A program made the translations under genes and the position numbers. This document shows positions 7,280-15,221 of a DNA stretch of 36,196 nucleotides, piece by piece. Under the pieces are notes generated by a model. That model made no database searches, had not been told where the DNA came from, and saw nothing but the letters and a program-made list of their open reading frames with translations. The stretch lies in the NCBI GenBank assembly GCA_001800185.1, contig MGUX01000167.1, positions 19,937 through 56,132 of the forward strand. Direction: 5' to 3'. The number at the start of each line of letters is the position of its first letter. The stretch's first letter is position 1. Source of the DNA: Elusimicrobia bacterium RIFCSPLOWO2_12_FULL_59_9. GTDB taxonomy: Bacteria; Elusimicrobiota; Elusimicrobia; O2-12-FULL-59-9.

Positions 7280-7987
7280 TCAACGGACGGAGTCTTTGAG
7301 GTCGAAGCGGTAGCCGACGCCGTGGATGGTGCGGATGAGGGCGGCGGCCTCCCCCATTTTCTTGCGGAGGTTTTCAATGTGCTTGTCGACGGTGCGCCCG
7401 GGAGACGGCGCGGAATCCTTCCAGACGTAGTTCTGCAGATAGCCGCGGGTCAACACCTTGCCCTGGTTTTCCAAAAGGCAGACCAACAGCTCAAATTCCA
7501 TAGGCGCCAGGCGCACCTCCGCGTTGGAAATCCAAGCGCGGTGCTCGCCGGTCTTGACCAAAATGGGGCCGCTGCGCAGATCCTTGCCCCCCAAGACATC
7601 CTGCTGCCAATTGAGCCGGCGCAGCAAAGCCTCGATGCGGGCCAATAGGATATCCCTTTCAAACGGCTTCCGGATGAAGTCGTCGGCGCCCAGGCGCAGC
7701 GCCTCCACGGCGTAGTTGCTGTCGCTGGATGCGCCCGAATACATGATCACGGGGACGTTTTTGAGCTTGTCGTCGGCCTTCACAATTTTAAGAAGCCCCC
7801 AGCCGTCGATGCCGGGCATATGCACGTCCATGATGACCAAGTCGGGAGGATCGTAGGGCATCACCTTGACGACTTCTTGGGAGCGCGCGTAGAGCTGGGG
7901 CGAGTATCCCGCCTGCCCCAAAACGAACTTGAGGAAGTCCCGCACGTCGTCGTCGTCCTCGATGATCGCGATGGTTTTGCCGGCCAT
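7280..7987 (-). CDS. OmpR/PhoB-family response regulator
   Basis: A 235-aa two-domain DNA-binding response regulator. The receiver has the acidic pocket at about 10-13, phospho-acceptor Asp54 (VIMDVHMPGIDG), switch Ser84 and Lys107 (DDFIRKPF). The C-terminal winged helix (about 135-235) has the LAPMEFELLVCLLENQGKVLTR scaffold helix region and the GRTVDKHIENLRKKMG recognition region, ending in IRTIHGVGYRFD, typical of PhoB/OmpR. It lies 11 bp downstream of the single-domain receiver at 7999-8385 on the same strand, so the two probably form an operon. No partner kinase is adjacent; the kinases of the 12-20 kb island are candidates. Confidence 0.93.
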   Translation of the reverse strand: MAGKTIAIIEDDDDVRDFLKFVLGQAGYSPQLYARSQEVVKVMPYDPPDLVIMDVHMPGIDGWGLLKIVKADDKLKNVPVIMYSGASSDSNYAVEALRLGADDFIRKPFERDILLARIEALLRRLNWQQDVLGGKDLRSGPILVKTGEHRAWISNAEVRLAPMEFELLVCLLENQGKVLTRGYLQNYVWKDSAPSPGRTVDKHIENLRKKMGEAAALIRTIHGVGYRFDLKDSVR

Positions 7988-7998
7988 AAACCTGAGGG

Positions 7999-8385
7999 TC
8001 AGGATGCGGAAGTCTTGCGAAGCAGCGCCGCCACCCGCGCCAACACCTCTTCGGGAGAAAACGGCTTTAAAATGTAATCGTCGGCGCCCAATTTCAGGCC
8101 CTGAACGATTTCTTCCACTTGGGACCGAATCGTGATGAAAATGATGGGAATTCTCGGCTGGACCTCGCCGGAGCGTATCTTGGTACAGACCTCGTAGCCG
8201 TCCATTTTGGGCATGTTGATGTCCAAAAAAATCAGGTCCGGAGAGGTCTCTTCCAAAAGCTTCAAGCCCTCTTCCCCGTTGTCGGCCAGGACGACGCCGT
8301 AGCCTTCCGCGGCGAGAATCGTCTTGAACAGCCGCTGGTAGTCCGGCTCGTCCTCGATGACTAGAATTTTCTTCTTGGGCATCAA
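7999..8385 (-). CDS. Stand-alone receiver (CheY-like) protein
   Basis: A 128-aa single receiver domain with no output domain. It has the acidic pair in VIEDEPDY (about residues 11-12), phospho-acceptor Asp55 (LIFLDINMPKMDG), Thr85 and Lys107 (DDYILKPF). Such proteins act as phosphate shuttles or by protein-protein contact. It begins with two adjacent Met codons (8385 or 8382). It precedes the PhoB-type regulator by 11 bp and lies immediately upstream of the tRNA-Arg gene on the minus strand. The partner kinase and target are unknown. Confidence 0.9.
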   Translation of the reverse strand: MMPKKKILVIEDEPDYQRLFKTILAAEGYGVVLADNGEEGLKLLEETSPDLIFLDINMPKMDGYEVCTKIRSGEVQPRIPIIFITIRSQVEEIVQGLKLGADDYILKPFSPEEVLARVAALLRKTSAS

Positions 8386-8411
8386 ATCCCCGCGTTCCGG
8401 CTAAAAAGAAG

Positions 8412-8483
8412 TGCGCCCGACAGGAATCGAACCTGTACTTGCAGCTTCGGAGGCTGCCGTGATATCCTTTTCACTACGAGCGC
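8412..8483 (-). tRNA. tRNA-Arg (anticodon CCG)
   Basis: I folded this by eye on the minus strand. The acceptor stem is GCGCTCG with CGGGCGC (one G-U), then discriminator A. The D stem is GTGA/TCAC, the anticodon stem GCAGC/GCTGC with loop CTCCGAA (anticodon CCG), a 4-nt variable loop follows, and the T stem is ACAGG/CCTGT with loop TTCGATT. The 72-nt cloverleaf is complete. CCA is not encoded. It reads CGG codons, useful in a GC-rich genome. Confidence 0.93.
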
Positions 8484-8523
8484 CCCTGTCGCACCCTTGC
8501 GCTTCGCGCTCGGGCCTGAGGGT

Positions 8524-8673
8524 CCCTGCTCCAACGGTAAATCGCAGGGATGCTCCCCAAGGGGCTACCGCCCCTATGGCGGCACCGAGATATCTCGGTG
8601 CCTGTACCCCATTATGGTCGGCGGGCCATGCCGCCGGATAGAGCCCTGCGCGGCGCTGACCAGTGGCAGCGCC
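8524..8673. other. Hairpin-rich non-coding region
   Basis: Between the tRNA and alaS this spacer holds successive stems: TCCCTGC with GCAGGGA (8524-8550); AGGGGC with GCCCCT around a TACC loop (8560-8575); a perfect 22-bp palindrome (8581-8602, core GAGATATCTC); GGCGG with CCGCC (about 8620-8636); and GGCGCTG with CAGCGCC (8652-8673). No ORF is credible. It could be a structured RNA, a compound terminator or a folded mobile element. The palindrome could be a protein-binding site. Confidence 0.6.
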
Positions 8674-8677
8674 CCGT

Positions 8678-8770
8678 ACCACTCTACCACTTTACCACTC
8701 TACCACTTTACCACTCTACCACTTCCCCCCTGCCACTCGATCACTTTACCACTTGACCACTGACCACTTC
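8678..8770. repeat. 8-bp tandem repeat array (ACCACTYT)
   Basis: ACCACTCT and ACCACTTT alternate in register from 8678 to 8725 (six units), then degenerate variants of CCACT continue to about 8770. The array ends just before the alaS stop codon on the minus strand. It looks like a slippage-prone minisatellite; no coding role is apparent. Confidence 0.85.
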
Positions 8771-8775
8771 CCCAT

Positions 8776-11493
8776 CTATCCCTCGCCTTTTTCTATGATT
8801 TCCGCTAAATAATCTAGCAAATCTTGCCAGGGGGCGCTTAGCTGGCCGCCGCCTTGGGCGAAATCGGGGCGGCCGCCGGCGCTGCCGTTGTATTTTTCAG
8901 CCAGGCGCTTGGCCAGGCCCGAGGCTTGCAGGCCGGCCAGGTCGGGGCTCAGGCCGAGAACGAAAGAAAAAGAAGGCGGCGTCAGGTTCGCCAGAAATAC
9001 GACGGATTTTTTCTCCGATTTGCGCCACCGATCGGCCACGGCGCGCAATTGGGAGGCGTCGGCGTTCTCAAATTTCCGGGACAAGAGCCGTATCCCCCCG
9101 TGAAGCTCGCGCTCTTCCCCGGCTTTTTCAGCTTCCTTTAATAGTTTTTTTCCTTGTATATTTTTTATCGCCAGACGCAGCTTTTTTTCGCGCTCTTGGT
9201 AGCCGTCCAAATCCGCCTTAAAACCGCCCTGGGCCTTGGCGCCGGCTTTCGCCTGGTCTGTTCCCGCGAATTTAAGCGCCTCCTCCGCCCCTTGCGGCGA
9301 AAGACGCCGCAGCTCCCCTATGAGCTCCTCTTCTTTGGCCTTGGCCGCCGCGACGCGCTCCCGCAAAACGCGCTCCTGCTCCTGCCGGAACTCTTCCACC
9401 TTGGCGCCCGCCACCGCCTCCACGCGCCGCACCCCGGCCGCGACGGAAGACTGGCGGGGAATTTTAAAGCCTCCGATGACGCCGGTGCGCTGCACGTGCG
9501 TCCCGCCGCAGAGCTCCAAGCTGAAGCGCTCCCGGGGATCATCCCAGCCCTTGGCGCCGATCAAGAGAAAGCGCGGACAATCCCCGTATTTTTCTCCGAC
9601 CAAAGTCACCGCGCCAAGCTCCTCTACCTCCCCCGCCGGCCTTTCCTGAGGAGACACCGGATAATCCTGGCCGATGATCTCGTTGACCATGCTCTCGATT
9701 TTTCCGATTTCCTCGGGAGTCAGGGCCTTGGGATGGGTGAAATCAAAACGCAGATGCTCCGGATCCACCAACGAACCGGCCTGGCGCACGTGCCGCCCCA
9801 AAATCCGCCTAAGGGCTTCGTTTAAAAGGTGCGTGGCGGTGTGATGATTCATCGTCGAGCGGCGCGATGTCTCGTCCACCTGGGCGCTCACCGTCTCGCC
9901 CGCCTCGATGGTTCCCTCTTCCATGACCCCCCGATGAATGAGGACGTTTTCCATCATCTGCGCGTCCCTCACGCGCATCCGCCCTCGCTCGCCGACAATG
10001 ACTCCACGATCGCCCACCTGTCCGCCGCCCTCGGGATAAAAGGGCGTGCTGTCCAGCACCACCAATGTCTCATAGCGAGGATCATCGGGCGCCTTGTGGT
10101 CCGCTATTCCCAAAACCTTCGCCTTCAAAGACATCGTCTCATAACATTTTTTTTTCGTTTTGAGCCCCTGCCACTTTTCAAGCCGGGCCACGGCCGAAGC
10201 CGCCACGGCCGTCACTCCCGAGCCCTTCCAGCCGGCGCGCGCCAATTCCTGGGCGTCTTTCTGCGCCTTTTGAAAACCGGCCTCGTCGATGGAGCGCCCC
10301 GCGGCCGCGGCGATCTCCCGGGTCAGCTCCAACGGAAATCCATAGGACTCATAGAGCCGGAAGGCGACTTCGCCTGGAAGATGCTTGGGATATTTTTCAA
10401 AAAGCTCCTTGAGCACCGCCTCGCCCGTCTCCAAAGTATTTAAGAAACCTTTTTCTTCCATTTCCGCGGCGATTTCCACCTGGGAGCGCGCCGCCTTGAT
10501 CTCGGGATACGCCCCCTCGAAAATCTCCGCCACCGGGGCCACCAATTGGCGCAAAAAGGCCTCGCGCTTTCCCAAAAGCCGGCCGTAGCGCACCGCCCTG
10601 CGAATGAGCCGCCGCAGGATGTAGCCTCGCCCTTCGTTGGAGGGCACCAAACCCTCCGACAGCAGCATGACGGCCGAGCGCATATGGTCGCCGATGATGC
10701 GAAAGGCCTCCTTTTCCTTTGGGGTTTTGCCCGTGAGCTCGGCAATTTTTTCCGTCAGCGGAGCGAAGAAGCTGGTCTCAAACGGGCTCGTCTTGTTTTC
10801 TAAAACCATCGCCAGCCGCTCAAGCCCCATGCCGGTGTCTATGTTTTTTCTTGGAAGGGGCGCCAAGCTCCCGTCCTCTTGGCGGTCAAACTGAGTAAAC
10901 ACCAGATTCCACAGCTCCATGTAGCGGTCGCAGTCGCAGCCGGGGGCGCACTCCGCCCGTCCGCAGCCGGAGCCGGGTCCCGAATCGAAATAAATCTCGG
11001 AGCATGGCCCGCACGGCCCCGTGGGGCCCATCGTCCAGAAATTGGACTCCTCGCCCAGGCGCGTGATGCGCGCTTTAAGTCCAGCCCCGGACAAGACCTT
11101 TTCCCAGATGCCGAAGGCCTCGTCGTCTTCCTTATATATGGTGACGTGGAGCCTGCGCGCGTCCAGGCCCGCTTCCACGGTCAGGAACTCCCACGCCATG
11201 CGGACCGCGTCCTCCTTGAAATAGTCGCCGAAGGAGAAATTGCCGAGCATCTCGAAGAAAGTCAGGTGGCGGCGCGTAAACCCCACGCGGTCAATGTCGG
11301 TGGTGCGCAGGCACTTCTGGCAGCTCGCGGCCCTGGAGACTCCCTTTTTGAGACCCAAGAAATAGGGCTTAAACGGCACCATGCCGGCCGAGGTGAAAAG
11401 CAAGCTCGCGTCTCCCTGCGGAACGAGGGAAATCGGGGGAAAGATTTGGTGGGCGTTTTTCTTGAAATAATTCAGGAATTGTTTGCGCATCAT
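8776..11493 (-). CDS. alaS: Alanyl-tRNA synthetase
   Basis: A 905-aa class II aminoacyl-tRNA synthetase that charges tRNA-Ala. The N-terminal aminoacylation domain starts MRKQFLNYF and holds the class II motif region with LLFTSAGMVPFKPYFLG. A GRGYILRRLIRRAVRYGR segment marks the tRNA-recognition region. The editing domain has the zinc-type motif HHTATH (about residues 600-605) and ELCGGTHVQRTG. A C-terminal C-Ala (DHHA1-like) domain completes the usual length, including GGRPDFAQGGG near the end, the family's final glycine-rich motif. Start is MM at 11493/11490. A good -10 box (TATAAT, minus strand) lies about 25 bp upstream. The gene stands alone, divergent from the response regulator at 11613. 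Confidence 0.97.
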   Translation of the reverse strand: MMRKQFLNYFKKNAHQIFPPISLVPQGDASLLFTSAGMVPFKPYFLGLKKGVSRAASCQKCLRTTDIDRVGFTRRHLTFFEMLGNFSFGDYFKEDAVRMAWEFLTVEAGLDARRLHVTIYKEDDEAFGIWEKVLSGAGLKARITRLGEESNFWTMGPTGPCGPCSEIYFDSGPGSGCGRAECAPGCDCDRYMELWNLVFTQFDRQEDGSLAPLPRKNIDTGMGLERLAMVLENKTSPFETSFFAPLTEKIAELTGKTPKEKEAFRIIGDHMRSAVMLLSEGLVPSNEGRGYILRRLIRRAVRYGRLLGKREAFLRQLVAPVAEIFEGAYPEIKAARSQVEIAAEMEEKGFLNTLETGEAVLKELFEKYPKHLPGEVAFRLYESYGFPLELTREIAAAAGRSIDEAGFQKAQKDAQELARAGWKGSGVTAVAASAVARLEKWQGLKTKKKCYETMSLKAKVLGIADHKAPDDPRYETLVVLDSTPFYPEGGGQVGDRGVIVGERGRMRVRDAQMMENVLIHRGVMEEGTIEAGETVSAQVDETSRRSTMNHHTATHLLNEALRRILGRHVRQAGSLVDPEHLRFDFTHPKALTPEEIGKIESMVNEIIGQDYPVSPQERPAGEVEELGAVTLVGEKYGDCPRFLLIGAKGWDDPRERFSLELCGGTHVQRTGVIGGFKIPRQSSVAAGVRRVEAVAGAKVEEFRQEQERVLRERVAAAKAKEEELIGELRRLSPQGAEEALKFAGTDQAKAGAKAQGGFKADLDGYQEREKKLRLAIKNIQGKKLLKEAEKAGEERELHGGIRLLSRKFENADASQLRAVADRWRKSEKKSVVFLANLTPPSFSFVLGLSPDLAGLQASGLAKRLAEKYNGSAGGRPDFAQGGGQLSAPWQDLLDYLAEIIEKGEG

Positions 11494-11516
11494 TTTGCCT
11501 TGGTTTTAATTCCACC

Positions 11517-11522
11517 ATTATA
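11517..11522 (-). promoter_or_regulatory. Predicted -10 box of alaS
   Basis: On the minus strand the sequence reads TATAAT, a perfect sigma-70 -10 hexamer, about 24 nt before the alaS ATG. The region expected for a -35 box has no clear TTGACA match, so only the -10 is proposed. Confidence 0.5.
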
Positions 11523-11612
11523 GCAAAAGCCCCTCTTTGGAGATTCCGCCTTCGCCCCGGCCGCGCTTTCTGGCGGGGCGTCTGGAAAATTCACTATACT
11601 ACGGTCAAATCC

Positions 11613-12305
11613 ATGGAAAGCAAAATCCTGATCATCGATGACGACCCGAAGATTCTAAAGATCATCCGGAGATTTCTGGCAAGCAACGCCTTCGAGGTCC
11701 TTGTGGCCGACAACGGCTCCGACGGCCTTGCTTTGGCCCGCGAGGCGCTGCCTGACCTCATTTTAGTGGATGCCGATATGCCGGACTTGGACGGCCATGC
11801 CGTGTGCCGGATACTCAAGAAGGAAGCTCTCAGCCGCCGGATTCCCGTCATCATCATGTCCGGCTCCAAGATTTCAGACAAGGACGTCCTCGCGGGCTTT
11901 GAGGGCGGCGCGGACGACTATATCATGAAACCGTTTTTCCCTCCGATCCTCCTGGCCCGAATCCGGGCCGTCTTGAAGCGCTACGCCGCATCCCCCCAAC
12001 GGGAGAGCGCATTCAAAAAGTCCGGCATCGAACTGAACCCGGCCGAGCGAACGGCGCGGGTGGACGGAAAATCAATCTCCCTGACGCGCAAGGAATTTGA
12101 TCTTCTGGCCAACTTGATCGACCAGAGCGGGCGCGTGCTCAGCATCCCCTATCTTTTGGAAACCGTCTGGGGTTACGATCCGGCCGATTATAATGACCCC
12201 GGCACGGTCGAGGTTCACATCTTCCACCTGCGCAAGAAATTGGGCCCGAAGGCCGGCAAGCGCATCGTCAACGTTCTCGGACACGGCTACAAGTTCAAAG
12301 AATAG
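11613..12305 (+). CDS. OmpR/PhoB-family response regulator
   Basis: A 230-aa DNA-binding response regulator. Receiver: DDD at about 9-11, phospho-acceptor Asp53 (LILVDADMPDLDG), Ser83, Lys106 (DDYIMKPF). C-terminal winged helix from about residue 130: LTRKEFDLLANLIDQSGRVLSI, then GTVEVHIFHLRKKLG recognition helix and INVLGHGYKFKE. It is the first gene of the plus-strand signalling island and is divergent from alaS. A TATACT-like -10 lies about 15 nt before the ATG. A pair of 8-bp direct repeats 11 bp apart follows it, upstream of the hybrid kinase, and may be its target. Partner kinase unknown, though the kinases next door are the obvious candidates. Confidence 0.93.
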   Translation: MESKILIIDDDPKILKIIRRFLASNAFEVLVADNGSDGLALAREALPDLILVDADMPDLDGHAVCRILKKEALSRRIPVIIMSGSKISDKDVLAGFEGGADDYIMKPFFPPILLARIRAVLKRYAASPQRESAFKKSGIELNPAERTARVDGKSISLTRKEFDLLANLIDQSGRVLSIPYLLETVWGYDPADYNDPGTVEVHIFHLRKKLGPKAGKRIVNVLGHGYKFKE

Positions 12306-12326
12306 ATCCATCCCCGCTAGTCCTCT

Positions 12327-12345
12327 AGACTTAAGCAAGACTTAA
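12327..12345 (+). promoter_or_regulatory. Direct repeat, candidate OmpR/PhoB-type binding site
   Basis: AGACTTAA occurs at 12327-12334 and again at 12338-12345, exactly 11 bp apart, about one helical turn. Half-sites in tandem with 11-bp spacing are how PhoB/OmpR-family dimers bind. It lies just after a PhoB-type regulator gene and about 105 bp before the hybrid kinase start. A poor -35-like TTGAAC follows at 12353. Function is inferred. Confidence 0.4.
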
Positions 12346-12449
12346 ACACACCTTGAACCGGCATAGAGCCCGGCCCGCTACCCTATCAATATGAAAAGCG
12401 TACGGCAGGAAAACGACGCAACGGGAAAACAGGTCGTTTGGAGAAAACA

Positions 12450-14459
12450 ATGGAACAATTTGCGAACGGCATCGGGGCTCTGCTAAATTCCAACCACGAG
12501 TCCGCGGACGTCGCGCCGGTCCGCCCATCGTCCGGCAAAAACATTGTCCCAAAAGTGCTGGTGGTGGATGACGAAGTGGGATTCAGGGAGCTAATGGCCT
12601 ACGAATTGGAGACCCGGGGCTACCAGGTCGTCGGCGCCGCCAACGGCGAGGAAGCGGTCCGGCTGGCTCAGGGAAAAGATATTGACGTCGTCGTTTCGGA
12701 CGTGACGATGCCCAAGCGCGGCGGCCTGGATACTTTGAAAGCTTTGAAAGACGTGGATTCTAAAATTGAAGTGATCATGATGACCGGCTACGCCACTCTC
12801 GAAAACGCCGTAGAGAGCATGAAGCGCGGCGCCTACGACTTCATTACCAAGCCCTTCAAAATCGACCATCTGACAAGATTGATCGAGCGGGCCCTGGAAA
12901 AGCGCCGCTTGAACTGCAAGGTGGATGAACTGGAGGAGATCAACCGCTTTAAATCCGAATTTTTGGCCAACATGAGCCATGAGCTGAGAACGCCCTTGAA
13001 CGCGATATTGGGCTACACCTCCCTGCAACTGGATCGCATCTACGGGGAAGTGACGCCGAAACAAGAGGAATCCTTAAAGAGGGTCGAGGCGGCAGAAAAA
13101 AACCTGCTTCAACTCATCAACAGCATCCTGGACCTCTCGAAGGTCGCGGCCGGCCGCATGCCCGTTTACCGGGAGGATTTCAGCCTAAGGGAACTGGGCC
13201 AAGAGGTGATCGGGATGATGGAGTGCCTGGCCAAAGGCAAACAGCTCCGCCTGGAGTGGAAAATGCCGGAGGATATTCGCCTTCGAAGCGACAGAACAAA
13301 GGTCAAGCAAATCCTCATCAATTTGGTGACCAACGGCATAAAATTTACCCGCTCGGGGGGCGTTTTTATCGAGGCGGAGAGCGTGGCGGAAACCTCTCAA
13401 GCGCGCATTCGGGTCCGGGACACGGGCATCGGAATTAAAGCGGAAGATATCCCTCTTTTATTCCAAGAATTCAAGCAACTGGACTCCTCGCCCACAAGGG
13501 AATACGGCGGGACCGGATTGGGCCTGGTCATCAGCCAAAAATTCGCGGAGCTTCTAGGCGGGAGCATCGGCGTGGAAAGCGCGGCGGGGGCGGGCGCCAC
13601 CTTCACCGTCAACCTGCCATGGGAGGGCCAAGGGTCCAAGGAACCGGCGGCGCCGATTTCAACCGCGCCTTCCAATGGAAAAGACGGCAAAACGCTTTTG
13701 GCCATCGATGACGATCCGGAGGTCCTGGCGCTGCTCCGGGACAGCCTGCACGGCACCGGCTACGCCTTCGCGGGAGCCCTCACGGGCGAGGAAGGCATCG
13801 CCATGGCCCGAGAAAGAAAGCCCTTCGCCATCACCCTCGACATCATGATGCCTCACCGGGACGGATGGTCCGTCCTGCAGGTCTTGAAAAATGATCCGGA
13901 CCTGCGCTCCATTCCCGTGATCATGGTCTCCATTTTAGACAACAAGAGCCTCGGGTTTGCCCTGGGCGTCAACGACTACATCGTCAAGCCTTTTGAGCGG
14001 CGCGAACTGCTGGAGAAGCTCCGGACGGCGGAACGCAGCCTCCAGTCGAGACCTCCGGCCCCCGGCCAGTTGCCCCGGACGATTTTGGTCGTGGATGACG
14101 AGGCGGCGGTCGCGGACTACATCCGCGAAACCCTGAGCGCCGAAGGCTACGCGGTCGAGGCGGCCGCCGACGGGAGGGAAGCTCTCGCCAAGCTCGCCGG
14201 CGGCAGTCCCCCGGATATCTTGTTTTTGGACCTGATGATGCCGGGCATCAACGGCTTCGACATCATCGAAGCCATCGACAAAGAACCTCGCCTGAAGAAA
14301 GTCCTGACCATCGTCTTGACCGCCAAGCACCTGACCCCGCAGGAAACGGATTATCTGCAAAAGCGGGTCGAGTTGGTCGTTCAAAAGGGCTCCAGGAATC
14401 TTCCGGAGATATTGACCGCCGTCAAGAAACGATTAAAAACGCTGGCGGAGGTCCGGTGA
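12450..14459 (+). CDS. Soluble hybrid sensor kinase, REC-HisKA-HATPase-REC-REC
   Basis: A 669-aa cytoplasmic phosphorelay protein without membrane helices. An N-terminal receiver (Asp84, Lys134) is followed by the DHp helix with SHELRTPLNAI (phospho-acceptor His177) and a complete ATPase domain: N-box NLVTNG, G1 DTGIGI, G2 GGTGLGL. Two C-terminal receivers follow, with Asp464 (TLDIMMP, Lys513) and Asp594 (FLDLMMP, Lys646 in a less typical context). The first receiver presumably senses an upstream phospho-signal and the last two pass phosphate on. ATG 12450 is preferred over an in-frame TTG at 12438 because GGAG sits 7 nt before it. The stop overlaps the next receiver's GTG start (GTGA), so the genes are coupled. 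Confidence 0.92.
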   Translation: MEQFANGIGALLNSNHESADVAPVRPSSGKNIVPKVLVVDDEVGFRELMAYELETRGYQVVGAANGEEAVRLAQGKDIDVVVSDVTMPKRGGLDTLKALKDVDSKIEVIMMTGYATLENAVESMKRGAYDFITKPFKIDHLTRLIERALEKRRLNCKVDELEEINRFKSEFLANMSHELRTPLNAILGYTSLQLDRIYGEVTPKQEESLKRVEAAEKNLLQLINSILDLSKVAAGRMPVYREDFSLRELGQEVIGMMECLAKGKQLRLEWKMPEDIRLRSDRTKVKQILINLVTNGIKFTRSGGVFIEAESVAETSQARIRVRDTGIGIKAEDIPLLFQEFKQLDSSPTREYGGTGLGLVISQKFAELLGGSIGVESAAGAGATFTVNLPWEGQGSKEPAAPISTAPSNGKDGKTLLAIDDDPEVLALLRDSLHGTGYAFAGALTGEEGIAMARERKPFAITLDIMMPHRDGWSVLQVLKNDPDLRSIPVIMVSILDNKSLGFALGVNDYIVKPFERRELLEKLRTAERSLQSRPPAPGQLPRTILVVDDEAAVADYIRETLSAEGYAVEAAADGREALAKLAGGSPPDILFLDLMMPGINGFDIIEAIDKEPRLKKVLTIVLTAKHLTPQETDYLQKRVELVVQKGSRNLPEILTAVKKRLKTLAEVR

Positions 14460-14863
14460 ACTCTAAAATCCTCATCGCCGACGACGATTACGACAATCGC
14501 TCGATTCTCAAGGCGGCTCTGGAGGCGGCGGGCTTCCAGGTCCTTGAAGCCGCCGACGGCCAGGAAGCCGTCGATACGGCGATCCAGGAGCGGCCCCGCC
14601 TAATTTTTATGGACCTTTCCATGCCCAAGATAAGCGGCTGGGAAGCCACCCAACGCATACGGCAGATTCCCGAGATTTCCCGCACTTTTATCTTCGCCTT
14701 TACGGCGCATGCCCTGCAAGGCGATGAAATCAAAGCCAAAGCCGCCGGCTGCGATGATTATATTTCAAAGCCCTGCGTTCCCCGCGAGATCGTCCAAAAA
14801 GTTCTCAGCATCATCACAATGGGAAAGGAAACCGAGCATTATGGCCAACATCCTGGTCATTGA
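14456..14863 (+). CDS. Stand-alone receiver protein
   Basis: A 135-aa single receiver domain: ADDD pocket at 8-11, phospho-acceptor Asp53 (LIFMDLSMPKISGW), Thr83 and Lys105 (DDYISKP). A short polar tail of about 12 residues follows the last helix. GTG is the start because it overlaps the previous TGA by 4 bp and the receiver fold begins at once. It overlaps the next receiver gene by 23 bp. Likely a phosphate acceptor from the adjacent hybrid kinase; the output is unknown. Confidence 0.9.
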   Translation: MNSKILIADDDYDNRSILKAALEAAGFQVLEAADGQEAVDTAIQERPRLIFMDLSMPKISGWEATQRIRQIPEISRTFIFAFTAHALQGDEIKAKAAGCDDYISKPCVPREIVQKVLSIITMGKETEHYGQHPGH

Positions 14864-15218
14864 CGACGACACGTCCAACCGCGACATCCTCAGGGCCCGG
14901 CTTGAGCGGGCCGGCCACCGGGTGGCGGAGGCCGGCAACGGCGAGGAGGGAATAGAAATAGCCCGGAATCTATCCCCGGACCTCATCATCTTGGACGTCA
15001 TGATGCCCAAGTTGGACGGGTGGCAGGCCTGCCGGCGCCTGAAGTCCGACTCCAAGACCAAGACCATTCCGGTGGTGCTTTTGACGGCCCGGAGCCAGCA
15101 TATTGAGGAGCTCAGAGGCTGGGAATCCGGAGCGGACGAGTACATGACGAAGCCTTGCGATCACCGGCGCCTGATGGACCTCGTCGCCCGGTTCGTGGAC
15201 AAGAGCTCCGCGCCATAG
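14841..15218 (+). CDS. Stand-alone receiver protein
   Basis: A 125-aa single receiver: DDD at 8-10, phospho-acceptor Asp52 (LIILDVMMPKLDGW), Thr82 and Lys104 (DEYMTKP). The ATG at 14841 is chosen because the fold starts directly there (MANILVIDDD); a longer reading from 14709 only adds out-of-frame overlap with the previous receiver. It ends 3 bp before the PilB/GspE-type ATPase, which suggests that its phosphorylation state may bear on that ATPase, as with CheY-like regulators of pilus motors. That link is inference from position. Confidence 0.9.
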   Translation: MANILVIDDDTSNRDILRARLERAGHRVAEAGNGEEGIEIARNLSPDLIILDVMMPKLDGWQACRRLKSDSKTKTIPVVLLTARSQHIEELRGWESGADEYMTKPCDHRRLMDLVARFVDKSSAP

Positions 15219-15221
15219 AAT

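Noticed and set aside
8412..8483. tRNA-Arg as an integration site for a genomic island
   Set aside because: No partial tRNA duplicate or integrase was found in the window.
8678..8770. Possible CRISPR array
   Set aside because: The unit is 8 bp without spacers, so it is a simple tandem repeat; no cas gene is in the window.
12391..12486. 31-codon ORF upstream of and overlapping the hybrid kinase
   Set aside because: It has no ribosome-binding site and overlaps the start of the kinase in another frame; a leader peptide cannot be excluded but nothing supports it.
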